DNA from: Clostridia bacterium
Lineage (GTDB): Bacteria; Bacillota; Clostridia; Christensenellales; Aristaeellaceae
Direction of reading: 5' to 3'
NCBI GenBank assembly: GCA_017395685.1
Contig: JAFQOD010000029.1
Location: 1 to 44,747, forward strand
DNA: 44,747 bases
In this document: positions 1 to 7,903 of the stretch, piece by piece
How positions within the stretch are numbered: the stretch's first letter is position 1
How the letters are laid out: the number at the start of each line of letters is the position of its first letter
Notes under the pieces: model-generated
The model's input: only the letters and a program-made list of their open reading frames with translations
Told to the model about the DNA's origin: nothing
Databases searched by the model: none
Made by a program: the position numbers and the translations under genes

Positions 1-80
1 AGACTACCAGGTGATAGGTCAACGCTGGAAGTGTGGTAACACATGCAGGTTGTTGATACTAATAGGTCGAGGGCTTGATT
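1..80 (+). rRNA. 23S ribosomal RNA, 3' end (partial)
   Basis: The first bases match the conserved 3' terminus of bacterial 23S rRNA, with the hallmark stretch GACTACCAGGTGATAGG near the start and ACTAATAGGTCGAGGGCTTG at 58-77. The rest of the gene lies before the window. The exact mature end is set by analogy and may be off by a few bases. It is followed by 5S rRNA with no tRNA between, as in many Bacillota rRNA operons. Confidence 0.93.
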
Positions 81-170
81 TCAAGAGCGCGAATGAGACT
101 AAGAAGGTCAGAAAGATGAATGTTTTTTCGATGTGCAGTTGTCAAGGTGCGGGAAGAGAATGATATAATT

Positions 171-287
<117 letters not shown>

Positions 288-294
288 TCCAATT

Positions 295-326
295 GAGCAT
301 CTCCTATGAGATGCTTTTTCTTTTTT
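295..326 (+). terminator. Rho-independent terminator of the rRNA operon
   Basis: Stem GCATCTC (297-303) / GAGATGC (308-314) with a four-base loop, then a T-rich run to about 326, directly after 5S rRNA. Confidence 0.85.
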
Positions 327-377
327 ATAATATTTTATATGTAATAGAAGCATACACTTAATATAGTGGAAGATATG

Positions 378-1755
378 CTATTCAGCGAGGTCATTATGAA
401 AGCTGATTATGACCAGACTTAAAAAATTACCAAAAACTAACAAGAAAAGAACCAATGAGTTATAGCGGATTACACTCAAAAGAAAAGCGCTTAAAGAGAT
501 CATGAAAAGGGAATTTCTGATGTATTTGTCGCTGTAATCGGTGCCGGTTTCCTTTTTCAGCTTCTCTGCCACATCCTGCAGCCTGTTTTCCATGCCCCCG
601 GCTGAATGGCCGCAGCCCCTACCACATCCCCCAGGTATCCTTTCCCTTGGGTTGCCATGCTGTACAGCTTCTGCACCATCTGCAGCGCCGCCTTCGCATC
701 CTTGTCTGTGGCCACCTGGGCGGATAGTTCCGCATCCTCCCCAACATCCGGGATGGATTCGTTGGGGGGCTGAAGGCTGTAACGGATATCAGAATTTTTT
801 CATCAAATTTTCCAAGATTTTTTTCCTTGACAGAATCGATGTTTTCTGCTATATAAGAATTAACGCTGGTATGTTTCAATTCGGAAGGCCCCGAGATCCC
901 CAGCGCACCGGCTGCGGCAGCGATGGCCTTATCGTTGTTAACCTCCGTCTTACCACGGTGGGCAGCAGGTACAGAAGAGCGCAATTTAGCGCTCTTTTCT
1001 TTGTTTAAAGCATAATATGTATAAACAAAGTTCTCGCTGCTCTTCTCCTTCACATCAATGAACACCGTGTACGTTTTTTTATCGCCTGACATTTCTTCTG
1101 CAATGATATCCGTAGCAAAATAATGCCACTGTTTCACACCAGTGTGCGTATCCTTCTGTTTTCCGTTTTCTTCTTCACTTGTCAAGTAAGAAGAATCAGA
1201 AATAATCTGATACATATCTCCAGAAGGCCCCAGTGTAACCCTCCGTTCTTTCGAGTTTCCCATACGGTTACCGTATACCATTTTCCCGATATCCGTTAGA
1301 CGGTTCCCTGTTGGGTCAAAGTCCGGATCAAACTGTGCCGAAATCTGCCGTTTTACACCGTCATCGTCAATGGTAAGGATAATAGGATTTTTTGCCTATA
1401 CGTTGCGGATCATCTCTGCAAGCGCAGTTTGCTTCTCAGTCTTCGAAAGGCCCACACCGAAATCCACCCGATAGATTTTTAGTCCGGAATCCTCGTCAAC
1501 CCCCTGGAAAGAATACTTCACATCACTACTATATTCCTTGTCCCCCTCCATCATCGCTTCCTGCTGGCCCAGGTATACGGAAAGCAGCATATTTTCGCTT
1601 CCCTCTGCCGGGGCAATGAAGCCAGCCGCCTCCAGCGCAGTGGCTACGAATGCCTCGCCCTTTCCATAGCGCAGCAGGGCGCCCCGGAATTCCTTGAGCG
1701 AAAGATCAATATCCGCATTCCGGTTCCGCTCCAGCCATGCCTTTTGGGTCTGCAT
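378..1755 (-). pseudogene. Decayed hypothetical membrane or secreted protein gene
   Basis: A coding-like reading frame runs from about 1755 down to 378 but is broken three times. An in-frame TAG sits at 1396-1398, and the frame continues cleanly after it (AKNPIILTIDDDGVKRQ). A one-base loss in a C run near 770 shifts the frame; restoring one C gives PPNESIPDVGEDAELSAQ. A second one-base loss in a G run near 597 shifts it again; restoring one G gives MENRLQDVAEKLKKETGTDY. The 3' part ends in a long hydrophobic stretch of about 40 residues, so the product may have been membrane anchored. The frame stays open upstream of the ATG at 1755 towards the Nudix promoter, so the true start is unclear and may be lost. 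No family was recognised. Homopolymer sequencing error could explain the two shifts but not the TAG. Confidence 0.6.
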
Positions 1756-1812
1756 GAAGATCCGGGGAACAAAAAACGGAATACGATCAGCCAGGAAAGA
1801 AGAAAGTATACA

Positions 1813-1841
1813 TTGCGTTTCTCAATGAGATATGATAGGAT
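1813..1841 (+). promoter_or_regulatory. Promoter of the Nudix gene
   Basis: TTGCGT (1813-1818), 17-base spacer, TAGGAT (1836-1841). A transcript start near 1848 would exclude the upstream in-frame starts at 1744 and 1825 and supports the ATG at 1867. Confidence 0.5.
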
Positions 1842-1866
1842 AGAGAAAAAAATTTGCGAGGCATAT

Positions 1867-2313
1867 ATGGATCGGGAGAATATCCGAAAAGAATTGCAAT
1901 GCGTGATCCATCCGCTGAATTCATTGGGCGGATATAAATATGTGGTGGTGTGCAGCTGGTATCGGGGCCAATGGATTCTGAGCCGGCACAGGAACCGGGA
2001 TACCTGGGAAACCCAAGGAGGGCACATTGAGCCGGGGGAGACGCCCCTGGAGGCCGCGCGCAGGGAATTGCAGGAAGAAAGCGGCATTGAAAATGCTGCC
2101 CTCTATCCCGTATGTGATTATTATGGATACAATCATCTGGGCCATGCAAACGGCATGGTTTTCCTGGCAATGGCAGAGGAACTGGGAATGCTGCCGGAAA
2201 GTGAAATGAAGGAAATCAGGGGATTTTATCCTTTGCCGGGTAATCTCACCTATCCTGACACCACGCCGGTGCTAATCCAGGAAGCGGAAAACCGAAAGAA
2301 ATTGCTGGAATAA
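1867..2313 (+). CDS. Nudix hydrolase
   Basis: A 148-residue protein with a full Nudix box, GGHIEPGETPLEAARRELQE followed by ESGI, matching GX5EX7REUXEEXGU. This motif binds the catalytic Mg2+ for cleavage of nucleoside diphosphates linked to another group. The beta-strand VVVCSW before the box and WETQGGHI fit the usual fold. The substrate is not evident; MutT-like clean-up of oxidised nucleotides or isopentenyl-diphosphate-type chemistry are both possible. ATG 1867 is chosen because a GAGG lies five bases upstream and the promoter ends at 1841. The stop is 57 bases before the next gene on the same strand, so the two may share a transcript. Confidence 0.85.
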   Translation: MDRENIRKELQCVIHPLNSLGGYKYVVVCSWYRGQWILSRHRNRDTWETQGGHIEPGETPLEAARRELQEESGIENAALYPVCDYYGYNHLGHANGMVFLAMAEELGMLPESEMKEIRGFYPLPGNLTYPDTTPVLIQEAENRKKLLE

Positions 2314-2370
2314 AAAAGAACCAGGGAAAAAGAAAATATACAGAGGATAAGCAATGATTGAGGAAAGAAA

Positions 2371-3327
2371 ATGAATTATCAGGAAGTGGCAGAACGCCTG
2401 ATGGCAATGCAGCCTGATCCCATTCCCCGGTATGTGCTGATGAAAGAATATCTGGGGGCGGATCTCCGGTCAAAAGAGATGCAGGCGCTGTATTGCCAGG
2501 TATGTGAACATCCAAGAATCAGGAAAATTGAGGCAGAGCAGCGGCCAGACGGCGACTGGGCGCCTTTTCATGGCAATACGGAGGGGAAGATCAGGCTGCT
2601 TCTGAATGCCGGCCTGGATATCCAGCATCCGGCATTGAAAAAAGCCAGAGATTATCTGGTTGATCTATTGGAGGGCAGAACATCTACCGGGCAAGGGGAA
2701 AAGCAGGATGATCCCCGGTGGTATTCCATGATGTTGGAACCCCTGATCGCGGCTGCCATGCTTTCGCTGATCGATCCACAGCATGAATTGGTGCAGAAGC
2801 ATAAGAAAATCTGGGGCGGGCTGGCCGAAAAAGCCTCTGAAAAAGGGGAGTATTGCCTGGAAGCTGATCGGGAGGCCAAGGCGGAGCACTTTGGATTTAA
2901 GGTGAAGCGCCCCATTCCTCCCTTCAATTATTTCAATCTGCTGCTGCTTTCCCCCCGGAGCGGCCGCATCCTCAGCCCGGAAACGGATCAGGCCATTGTG
3001 AAGCATGCATTATTCAATGAAACTGCACTGGGATATGTATATAATGAACGGCCGGGCACGTGCATCCCCATCGGAACAAAACGCCGGGACAGCCGGGATT
3101 TCTGGCACTGGATCCGGGCCCTTTCCATTATCGGGCAAATGGATGCCTGGGAGAATATCAAAGAAGATTATGAAAGCTTTATTCTGGGCCAGAGGAATGA
3201 AAACGGGCTATGGGAATTGCCGGGGAGATTTGAATTCATCCTTTCCGATCGCTGGCAGGGAAAGGGAAAGATGATTGACAGCACCATCTTTGTAATGCGG
3301 CTGCTGACAGGGAAAAAAGCGTTTTGA
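2371..3327 (+). CDS. Hypothetical alpha-helical protein, cyclase-like repeats
   Basis: A 318-residue soluble protein without a signal peptide or membrane segment. It contains short repeats of the type QRPDGDWAPFHG (about residue 57) and QRNENGLWELPG (about residue 272), which resemble the Q-x-x-DG-x-W turns of alpha/alpha-toroid proteins such as terpene cyclases and prenyltransferases. No catalytic DXDD or similar motif was found, so an enzymatic role cannot be claimed. GAGGAAAG lies just before the ATG. It follows the Nudix gene closely and ends at a bidirectional terminator. The family is not recognised with certainty. Confidence 0.7.
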   Translation: MNYQEVAERLMAMQPDPIPRYVLMKEYLGADLRSKEMQALYCQVCEHPRIRKIEAEQRPDGDWAPFHGNTEGKIRLLLNAGLDIQHPALKKARDYLVDLLEGRTSTGQGEKQDDPRWYSMMLEPLIAAAMLSLIDPQHELVQKHKKIWGGLAEKASEKGEYCLEADREAKAEHFGFKVKRPIPPFNYFNLLLLSPRSGRILSPETDQAIVKHALFNETALGYVYNERPGTCIPIGTKRRDSRDFWHWIRALSIIGQMDAWENIKEDYESFILGQRNENGLWELPGRFEFILSDRWQGKGKMIDSTIFVMRLLTGKKAF

Positions 3328-3339
3328 TTTACTGCCATG

Positions 3340-3373
3340 AAAAAACGCCCGGATGATACCGGACGTTTTTTTG
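3340..3373. terminator. Bidirectional terminator between convergent genes
   Basis: Stem around CGCCCGG / CCGGACG flanked by an A run on the left and a T run on the right. It therefore works for the plus-strand gene ending at 3327 and the minus-strand gene ending at 3375. Confidence 0.8.
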
Positions 3374-3374
3374 A

Positions 3375-4334
3375 TTAATCGATATTTCCTTCCACTTGCT
3401 CTTTCAGGGCGGAAAGCAATTCTTCCGGTGCTTCTCCTTCCTGATCGGCGGTGGCCAGGGCGCTTTTCAATGCTGTGTATGCGGCAAAATGCTCCGCCAT
3501 TTCTTTTTGCTCTCTGAATACTTCCTTTAAGGATTCTCGGGTGGCAATATGATCGATGATCTTTTGCATCAGGCGGAAAAGCTGCTGATCAGGCCGGTAA
3601 TCCGCCGGGGCGTAGTAATTGATGCGGCCGTCATGGAACAATTCGTAAACCCTGCGGCGGTTATCCTTTTGCGGATCGAATACGCCGATGGAGGTGCCGC
3701 CCTTGCTTTTGACCAGGCGCATGCAGGGAATATCCGTTTCGCTGTCGCCAATATAGATCATGTTTTCATAGGGGACATATAATTGATCCTCCGGCATGGT
3801 CTGATTGACGGAATCATCATTTTCTTCCAATGCGCCCTTGGCAATGCGGAAGATATACTGGGTTTTATTGGTGTAATTGACCGCTTGGGCTGGCCAGCGG
3901 GCCACATCATCGGCGCCGTAATAGAAGGATGAGGCATAGATGCGCTTGAAATGGTGGCCGATACAGCTGCCCTCGATGATTTCCTTCAGGCCGGAGGAAA
4001 TGATATAATGATCCACTGCCAGATTTCTTTGGGCAGCATAATCATCGATTTGCTGAAACCATTGCTCCACACCCTGATACAATTGAATATCCTGGCCCAG
4101 GGCCTGGAAGGCGGCGCGCTGAATGGAAATATTCTTTTCTTTGGCCTTTTCAATCATCAGCCACATCCATGCAAGATTTCTTTCCATGCCGTTCTGATTA
4201 GCCAGAAGGTTCGTTTCCTTCCAGAAATCATCGCTTCTCATTCCCAGGGAGGGAATGAAGGTGAAGGCCTGCATATCATCAGGGGCCAGGGTTTTATCGA
4301 AATCATAGCAGATAGCAAGACGCTTTGCTGCCAT
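3375..4334 (-). CDS. HAD-superfamily hydrolase
   Basis: A 319-residue cytoplasmic protein with the haloacid dehalogenase motifs in order: DFDKT (residues 11-15; Asp11 nucleophile, Asp13 acid/base), SSG (113-115), a lysine in NKTQ (about 157), and GDSETD (196-201) for Mg2+ binding. The insertion between motifs I and II is long and helical, suggesting a C1 cap. The family mostly contains phosphatases; the substrate is not shown. GGAGGG precedes the ATG. The gene lies 33 bases after the GH43 gene and is probably co-transcribed with it, so a role in sugar-phosphate handling is possible but only inferred. Confidence 0.85.
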   Translation of the reverse strand: MAAKRLAICYDFDKTLAPDDMQAFTFIPSLGMRSDDFWKETNLLANQNGMERNLAWMWLMIEKAKEKNISIQRAAFQALGQDIQLYQGVEQWFQQIDDYAAQRNLAVDHYIISSGLKEIIEGSCIGHHFKRIYASSFYYGADDVARWPAQAVNYTNKTQYIFRIAKGALEENDDSVNQTMPEDQLYVPYENMIYIGDSETDIPCMRLVKSKGGTSIGVFDPQKDNRRRVYELFHDGRINYYAPADYRPDQQLFRLMQKIIDHIATRESLKEVFREQKEMAEHFAAYTALKSALATADQEGEAPEELLSALKEQVEGNID

Positions 4335-4367
4335 ACAAATTCCCTCCTTTGGATCAATGGCAGAAAA

Positions 4368-5696
4368 TTACTTCATGAATACAAAATTTTTCAGTTCAAA
4401 CAAGGGCTTATCCGTGAAATAATCGGCCATCCAGCCTTCCACTGTATGGCGGCAGACAAAATAGATGGCATGCCGGCCGGTCAGGGGCTTTACCTTGGCC
4501 TTATAGACGCCGCTGGCAGCGCCCACTTCGCATACGCCGATCTCTTTGCCGTTTTCCCAGTCATCCAGCATAATCCGTACCTGGCAATTGGTGCCCATAC
4601 CGCCGATATCCAGGGCCAGGGTCATGGAATCGCCGGTGAAATCCTCGCCGAAATCGAAGTATTTATAGCCCATCACGCAGCCGCTGGTGATGCGGGCGAT
4701 GGACCGGTCAAAGATGTTCCTTTCAATTACGAAACAGCCGCCCTTGAGCACGCAGGCAATATCTGCCGGGGTGATCTTATAGGGATTCAGCGCCTCTTCA
4801 AAGCCCAGGGAGGTCATTTCCACCGGCGGAATGGTGCCGTCGGGCAGGATTTCAATCCTTTCCACGCATGCCCGGCGGGACATGATGGTATTGTTGGTCA
4901 TCCGGTGATAGAATACATACCACTGCCCATTGAGGCAGGCAATGGAGCCGTGATTATTGCCGGCGGGATAATCCACCCCGTTATCGATGATATAGCCCCG
5001 ATACGTAAAGGGACCGGTAGGGGAGGGGGCGGTGACATAGGCCAGGCGGCTGCCCTTGCGGGGAGAATAAATCAGATAATAGGTATCGCCCACCTTGCGG
5101 GGGGAGCTGGCCTCGAAAAAGCGTTGTTCCTCCGGCACCTCTTCTCGATCGTCAATGACGGGACGGCGGTAGCTGCCGGGGATGACGGTGCACATATCCC
5201 TGCCATCCAGTTCATTCATATTGGATTCGGTAAAGCCGTAATAGACGTACACCTTGCCATCCTCATCCACCAGCACCCCGGCGTCGTTGAAAATGCCGTT
5301 ATCGCCCACCTGGATATTTTCATCATATTGATACTGGGAAAGCAGCCGGAAGGGGCCTTCGGGGTGATCGGAAACGCCGATGGCCCCCTTGGCGCCCACG
5401 ATGTAGGCATACAGATAATATTTTCCGTCCTTTTCAATGACGTCCGGGGCGAAGAGGGCATTGCCGGTCCAGGGGGTATCGGCAGGCCGCTGCCCATCCC
5501 GGGTACGGAAGCTGTCCCCGTGGCATTGCCAGTTATTCAGATCATTCAGCGGGGCAGACCATACCTTCAATTTATAATCGCAAAAGGATTGCCCAGCCGG
5601 CCGGTCATGAGAGCCATAAAGATAAACCCGGTCGCCGAACACCCGGGGCTCTCCATCGGGGATATATTCCCATAAGGGCAAAATAGGATTGGGCAT
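4368..5696 (-). CDS. Glycoside hydrolase family 43 protein, intracellular
   Basis: A 442-residue protein with an N-terminal five-bladed beta-propeller of GH43 type. Landmarks are IPDGEPRVFGDRVYLYGSHD (Asp14 as likely general base), FNDAGVLVDEDGKVYVYYG (Asp138, pKa modulator) and FFEASSP (Glu195, general acid). Residues about 310-442 form a beta-sandwich like carbohydrate-binding module 6. GH43 enzymes remove arabinose or xylose side chains by inversion. No signal peptide is present, so it should act on imported oligosaccharides in the cytoplasm. It has its own promoter at 5746-5774 and is followed by the HAD gene. Its specificity (arabinofuranosidase or xylosidase) cannot be told from the sequence alone. 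Confidence 0.88.
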   Translation of the reverse strand: MPNPILPLWEYIPDGEPRVFGDRVYLYGSHDRPAGQSFCDYKLKVWSAPLNDLNNWQCHGDSFRTRDGQRPADTPWTGNALFAPDVIEKDGKYYLYAYIVGAKGAIGVSDHPEGPFRLLSQYQYDENIQVGDNGIFNDAGVLVDEDGKVYVYYGFTESNMNELDGRDMCTVIPGSYRRPVIDDREEVPEEQRFFEASSPRKVGDTYYLIYSPRKGSRLAYVTAPSPTGPFTYRGYIIDNGVDYPAGNNHGSIACLNGQWYVFYHRMTNNTIMSRRACVERIEILPDGTIPPVEMTSLGFEEALNPYKITPADIACVLKGGCFVIERNIFDRSIARITSGCVMGYKYFDFGEDFTGDSMTLALDIGGMGTNCQVRIMLDDWENGKEIGVCEVGAASGVYKAKVKPLTGRHAIYFVCRHTVEGWMADYFTDKPLFELKNFVFMK

Positions 5697-5745
5697 TGTT
5701 CATTGCTCCTTTCCATTTACTGGAGGATTGGGTGATACTACCCTC

Positions 5746-5774
5746 ATTTTATCATAAGGCTGGGGCCGACACAA
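5746..5774 (-). promoter_or_regulatory. Promoter of the GH43-HAD unit
   Basis: Read on the minus strand: TTGTGT (5774-5769), 17-base spacer, TAAAAT (5751-5746), about 50 bases ahead of the GH43 start. Confidence 0.5.
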
Positions 5775-5792
5775 GAGGATATCAGGAAAGAA

Positions 5793-5822
5793 AAAGGCGG
5801 GGAATCCCTTATCCCCGCCTAT
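5793..5822 (-). terminator. Terminator after the GH74-GH31 unit
   Basis: On the minus strand a GC-rich stem AGGCGGGGA / TCCCCGCCT followed by TTTTTCTTT, just past the GH31 stop at 5828. It separates GH31 from the GH43 unit. Confidence 0.85.
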
Positions 5823-5827
5823 GATGA

Positions 5828-7903
5828 TCATTCCTTAGTGTGATAGATTTCAAATTCTTTGCCATCCCGGATCATGACAGGGATCACGTCGATGGGGGCA
5901 GGCACGGTGACGAATTGCCCGCCCGCATAGGTTTTAAGGGTGTAAGCATCCGTCCATCGGGCTCCCTCGGGCAGATAGATGCGGCGTTGGGATACGCCTG
6001 ATTCCATCACCGGGGCCACCAGCAGATCGGGGCCGAACATATAGCAATCCTCCGTCTTCCAGGCCTGGGGATCCTGCGGGAAATCATAGAACAGGGGGCG
6101 CATCACCGGTGCGCCGGTTTCATGGGCGGCCTGCATCAGGGATCTGATATAGGGGCGCAGCCGTTCCCGGATGAAGAGATATTGGGTCAGGATGGGGGTA
6201 TTCTCTTCGCCGAAGGCCCATACCTCGTTATCCTGGCCAGAGGTGAGCTGGCGCACCCCATTGCGGAATTCCTCTTCCCGCTCATACCAGGGGCTGCGCT
6301 CCCCGTGCATGCGGAAGACAGGGCTGAAGCATCCCCAGGCGAACCATCTCAGCAGCAGTTCCTTGAAGGCGGGATCGGAAATATCGCCCCCCATAAAGCC
6401 GCCGATATCGCTGGTCCACCAGGGAATCCCCGCCATCTGCATGGAAAGGCCGGCCTGCAATTGCTCCCGCATGGCCCGGAAGGAGGAATAAATATCCCCG
6501 GACCAGGTGAGCACCGCGTATTTCTGGCTGCCTGCCCAGGCACAGCGGGTCAGGCTCATGATTTCGGTTTCGCCTTCGGCCCGGAGGCCGTCATAGAATC
6601 CTTTGGCGTAGCCTACGGGATAGATATTGGATGTCTGCAGTGCCGGGCCTGCCCAGTAGCGGTAATTATCAAATTCATAGCAGCCGTATTCCGGCTCCGC
6701 TTCATCCAGCCAGAAGCAGCGGATGCCTTTTTTATAGTAGTTTTCTTTGCATCTTTCCCATACGAATTTCTGGGCGCCGGGGTGGGTGGCATCAAAATAT
6801 ACAGCGGCCCCCATCCAGGTGGATACATCATTGCCCCGGTCTGTGCGCACCAGATAGCCGTGATCGGCCATGGCGCCGTAGTTTTCGCTGCGTTCATCGA
6901 TGGTGGGCCATACGGAAACCACCGTTTCCACGCCCATTTCCTTCAGTTCTTTTACCATGGCATCGGGATCCGGCCAATCCAGGGGCTCGAATTTGAAATC
7001 CCCCTGTCGTGTCCAGTGGAAAAAATCCACCACGATGGCATCCAGGGGCAGCCCCATGGCTTTATGCTTCCGGGCCACGGCCATCAGCTCATCCTGGGTG
7101 CGGTAGCGCAGCTTGCACTGCCAATACCCCAGGCCGTATTCCGGCATCATGGGGGTGCGGCCGGTGGCGGCGGAATAATTGCGCAGGATATCTTCCGGGG
7201 TATCCCCGCAGGTGATGAAATAATCCATTTTCTTGGTGGATCGGGCAGTCCATTCGGTGCGGTTCATGCCGAAGGTGGCAGTGCCGATGGCGGGATTATT
7301 CCATAAAAAGCCGTAACCCCGGCTGGAAACATAGAAGGGCACACTAGCCTGGGAATTGCGATGGCACAATTCCAGGGTGGAGCCCTTTTTATTCAGATGC
7401 TTATCCTGATACTGGCCCATGCCGAAAATCATTTCATCATCGAATGCTTCGAACCGGGCGGAGAGGGCAAAATCATTGGTGCCGGGGATGGGCTTCAATT
7501 CCCGTGCTGGGATGCGCAGGGAGGTGGAATAGCGGTTGATGCGGTTGCGGTTGCGCCAGTATTCTTCGGTAAGCAGATCCCCCTTCTGATTATAAAAAGA
7601 GAGCCAGCCCTCGTGATTGATCTTTACCGTAATTTTTCCGTTTACAAAGGTATATTCCTTGCCGGTCTGATGATAATGGGCGTATTCAGGGGCTTTATAC
7701 CAAGGATCGGTGGTATCAAGCTCCTGAACGGTGATCAGGGGATCGGCAGCTTCGACCGGTTCCGTCAGCGCCCAGTCGTGCCCGTCCATTTCGGGTTCAT
7801 TGGTCATGCGGATGCGCAGGCTGTCCTCTCCCCAGGGATCGATCCACAGCTGGGTGCAGCCCTCATGAATGATCAGGCGATGATTGTGAATTTCGATACG
7901 CAT
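5828..7903 (-). CDS. Glycoside hydrolase family 31, alpha-xylosidase-like
   Basis: A 691-residue GH31 enzyme. An N-terminal beta-sandwich (to about 240) is followed by a TIM barrel. FWLDEAEPE carries the nucleophile Asp400, and TWSGDIYSS carries the acid/base Asp470. The WLDEAEPE form is typical of alpha-xylosidases of the YicI type, which remove the alpha-1,6-linked xylose at the non-reducing end of xyloglucan oligosaccharides. No signal peptide is present. Its ATG directly abuts the stop of the GH74 gene (TGAATG), so translation is coupled, and a GGAGG sits inside the upstream gene. A GH74 next to an alpha-xylosidase is a classic xyloglucan pairing. Alpha-glucosidase activity is the main alternative. 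Confidence 0.9.
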   Translation of the reverse strand: MRIEIHNHRLIIHEGCTQLWIDPWGEDSLRIRMTNEPEMDGHDWALTEPVEAADPLITVQELDTTDPWYKAPEYAHYHQTGKEYTFVNGKITVKINHEGWLSFYNQKGDLLTEEYWRNRNRINRYSTSLRIPARELKPIPGTNDFALSARFEAFDDEMIFGMGQYQDKHLNKKGSTLELCHRNSQASVPFYVSSRGYGFLWNNPAIGTATFGMNRTEWTARSTKKMDYFITCGDTPEDILRNYSAATGRTPMMPEYGLGYWQCKLRYRTQDELMAVARKHKAMGLPLDAIVVDFFHWTRQGDFKFEPLDWPDPDAMVKELKEMGVETVVSVWPTIDERSENYGAMADHGYLVRTDRGNDVSTWMGAAVYFDATHPGAQKFVWERCKENYYKKGIRCFWLDEAEPEYGCYEFDNYRYWAGPALQTSNIYPVGYAKGFYDGLRAEGETEIMSLTRCAWAGSQKYAVLTWSGDIYSSFRAMREQLQAGLSMQMAGIPWWTSDIGGFMGGDISDPAFKELLLRWFAWGCFSPVFRMHGERSPWYEREEEFRNGVRQLTSGQDNEVWAFGEENTPILTQYLFIRERLRPYIRSLMQAAHETGAPVMRPLFYDFPQDPQAWKTEDCYMFGPDLLVAPVMESGVSQRRIYLPEGARWTDAYTLKTYAGGQFVTVPAPIDVIPVMIRDGKEFEIYHTKE

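Noticed and set aside
81-170. A tRNA between 23S and 5S rRNA
   Set aside because: No cloverleaf or CCA-ending acceptor stem could be formed in this 90-base spacer.
541-1008. A 155-codon proline-rich plus-strand frame
   Set aside because: It is antisense to the decayed gene, whose repaired frame reads as a normal protein.
3951-5675. A 574-codon open frame on the plus strand opposite the GH43 and HAD genes
   Set aside because: It is antisense to two well-supported genes, is rich in Gly/Ile/His as expected from the complement of biased codons, and shows no family likeness.
6122-7306. A 394-codon plus-strand frame opposite GH31
   Set aside because: It is a mirror of the GH31 codon pattern, with no ribosome site or recognisable domain.
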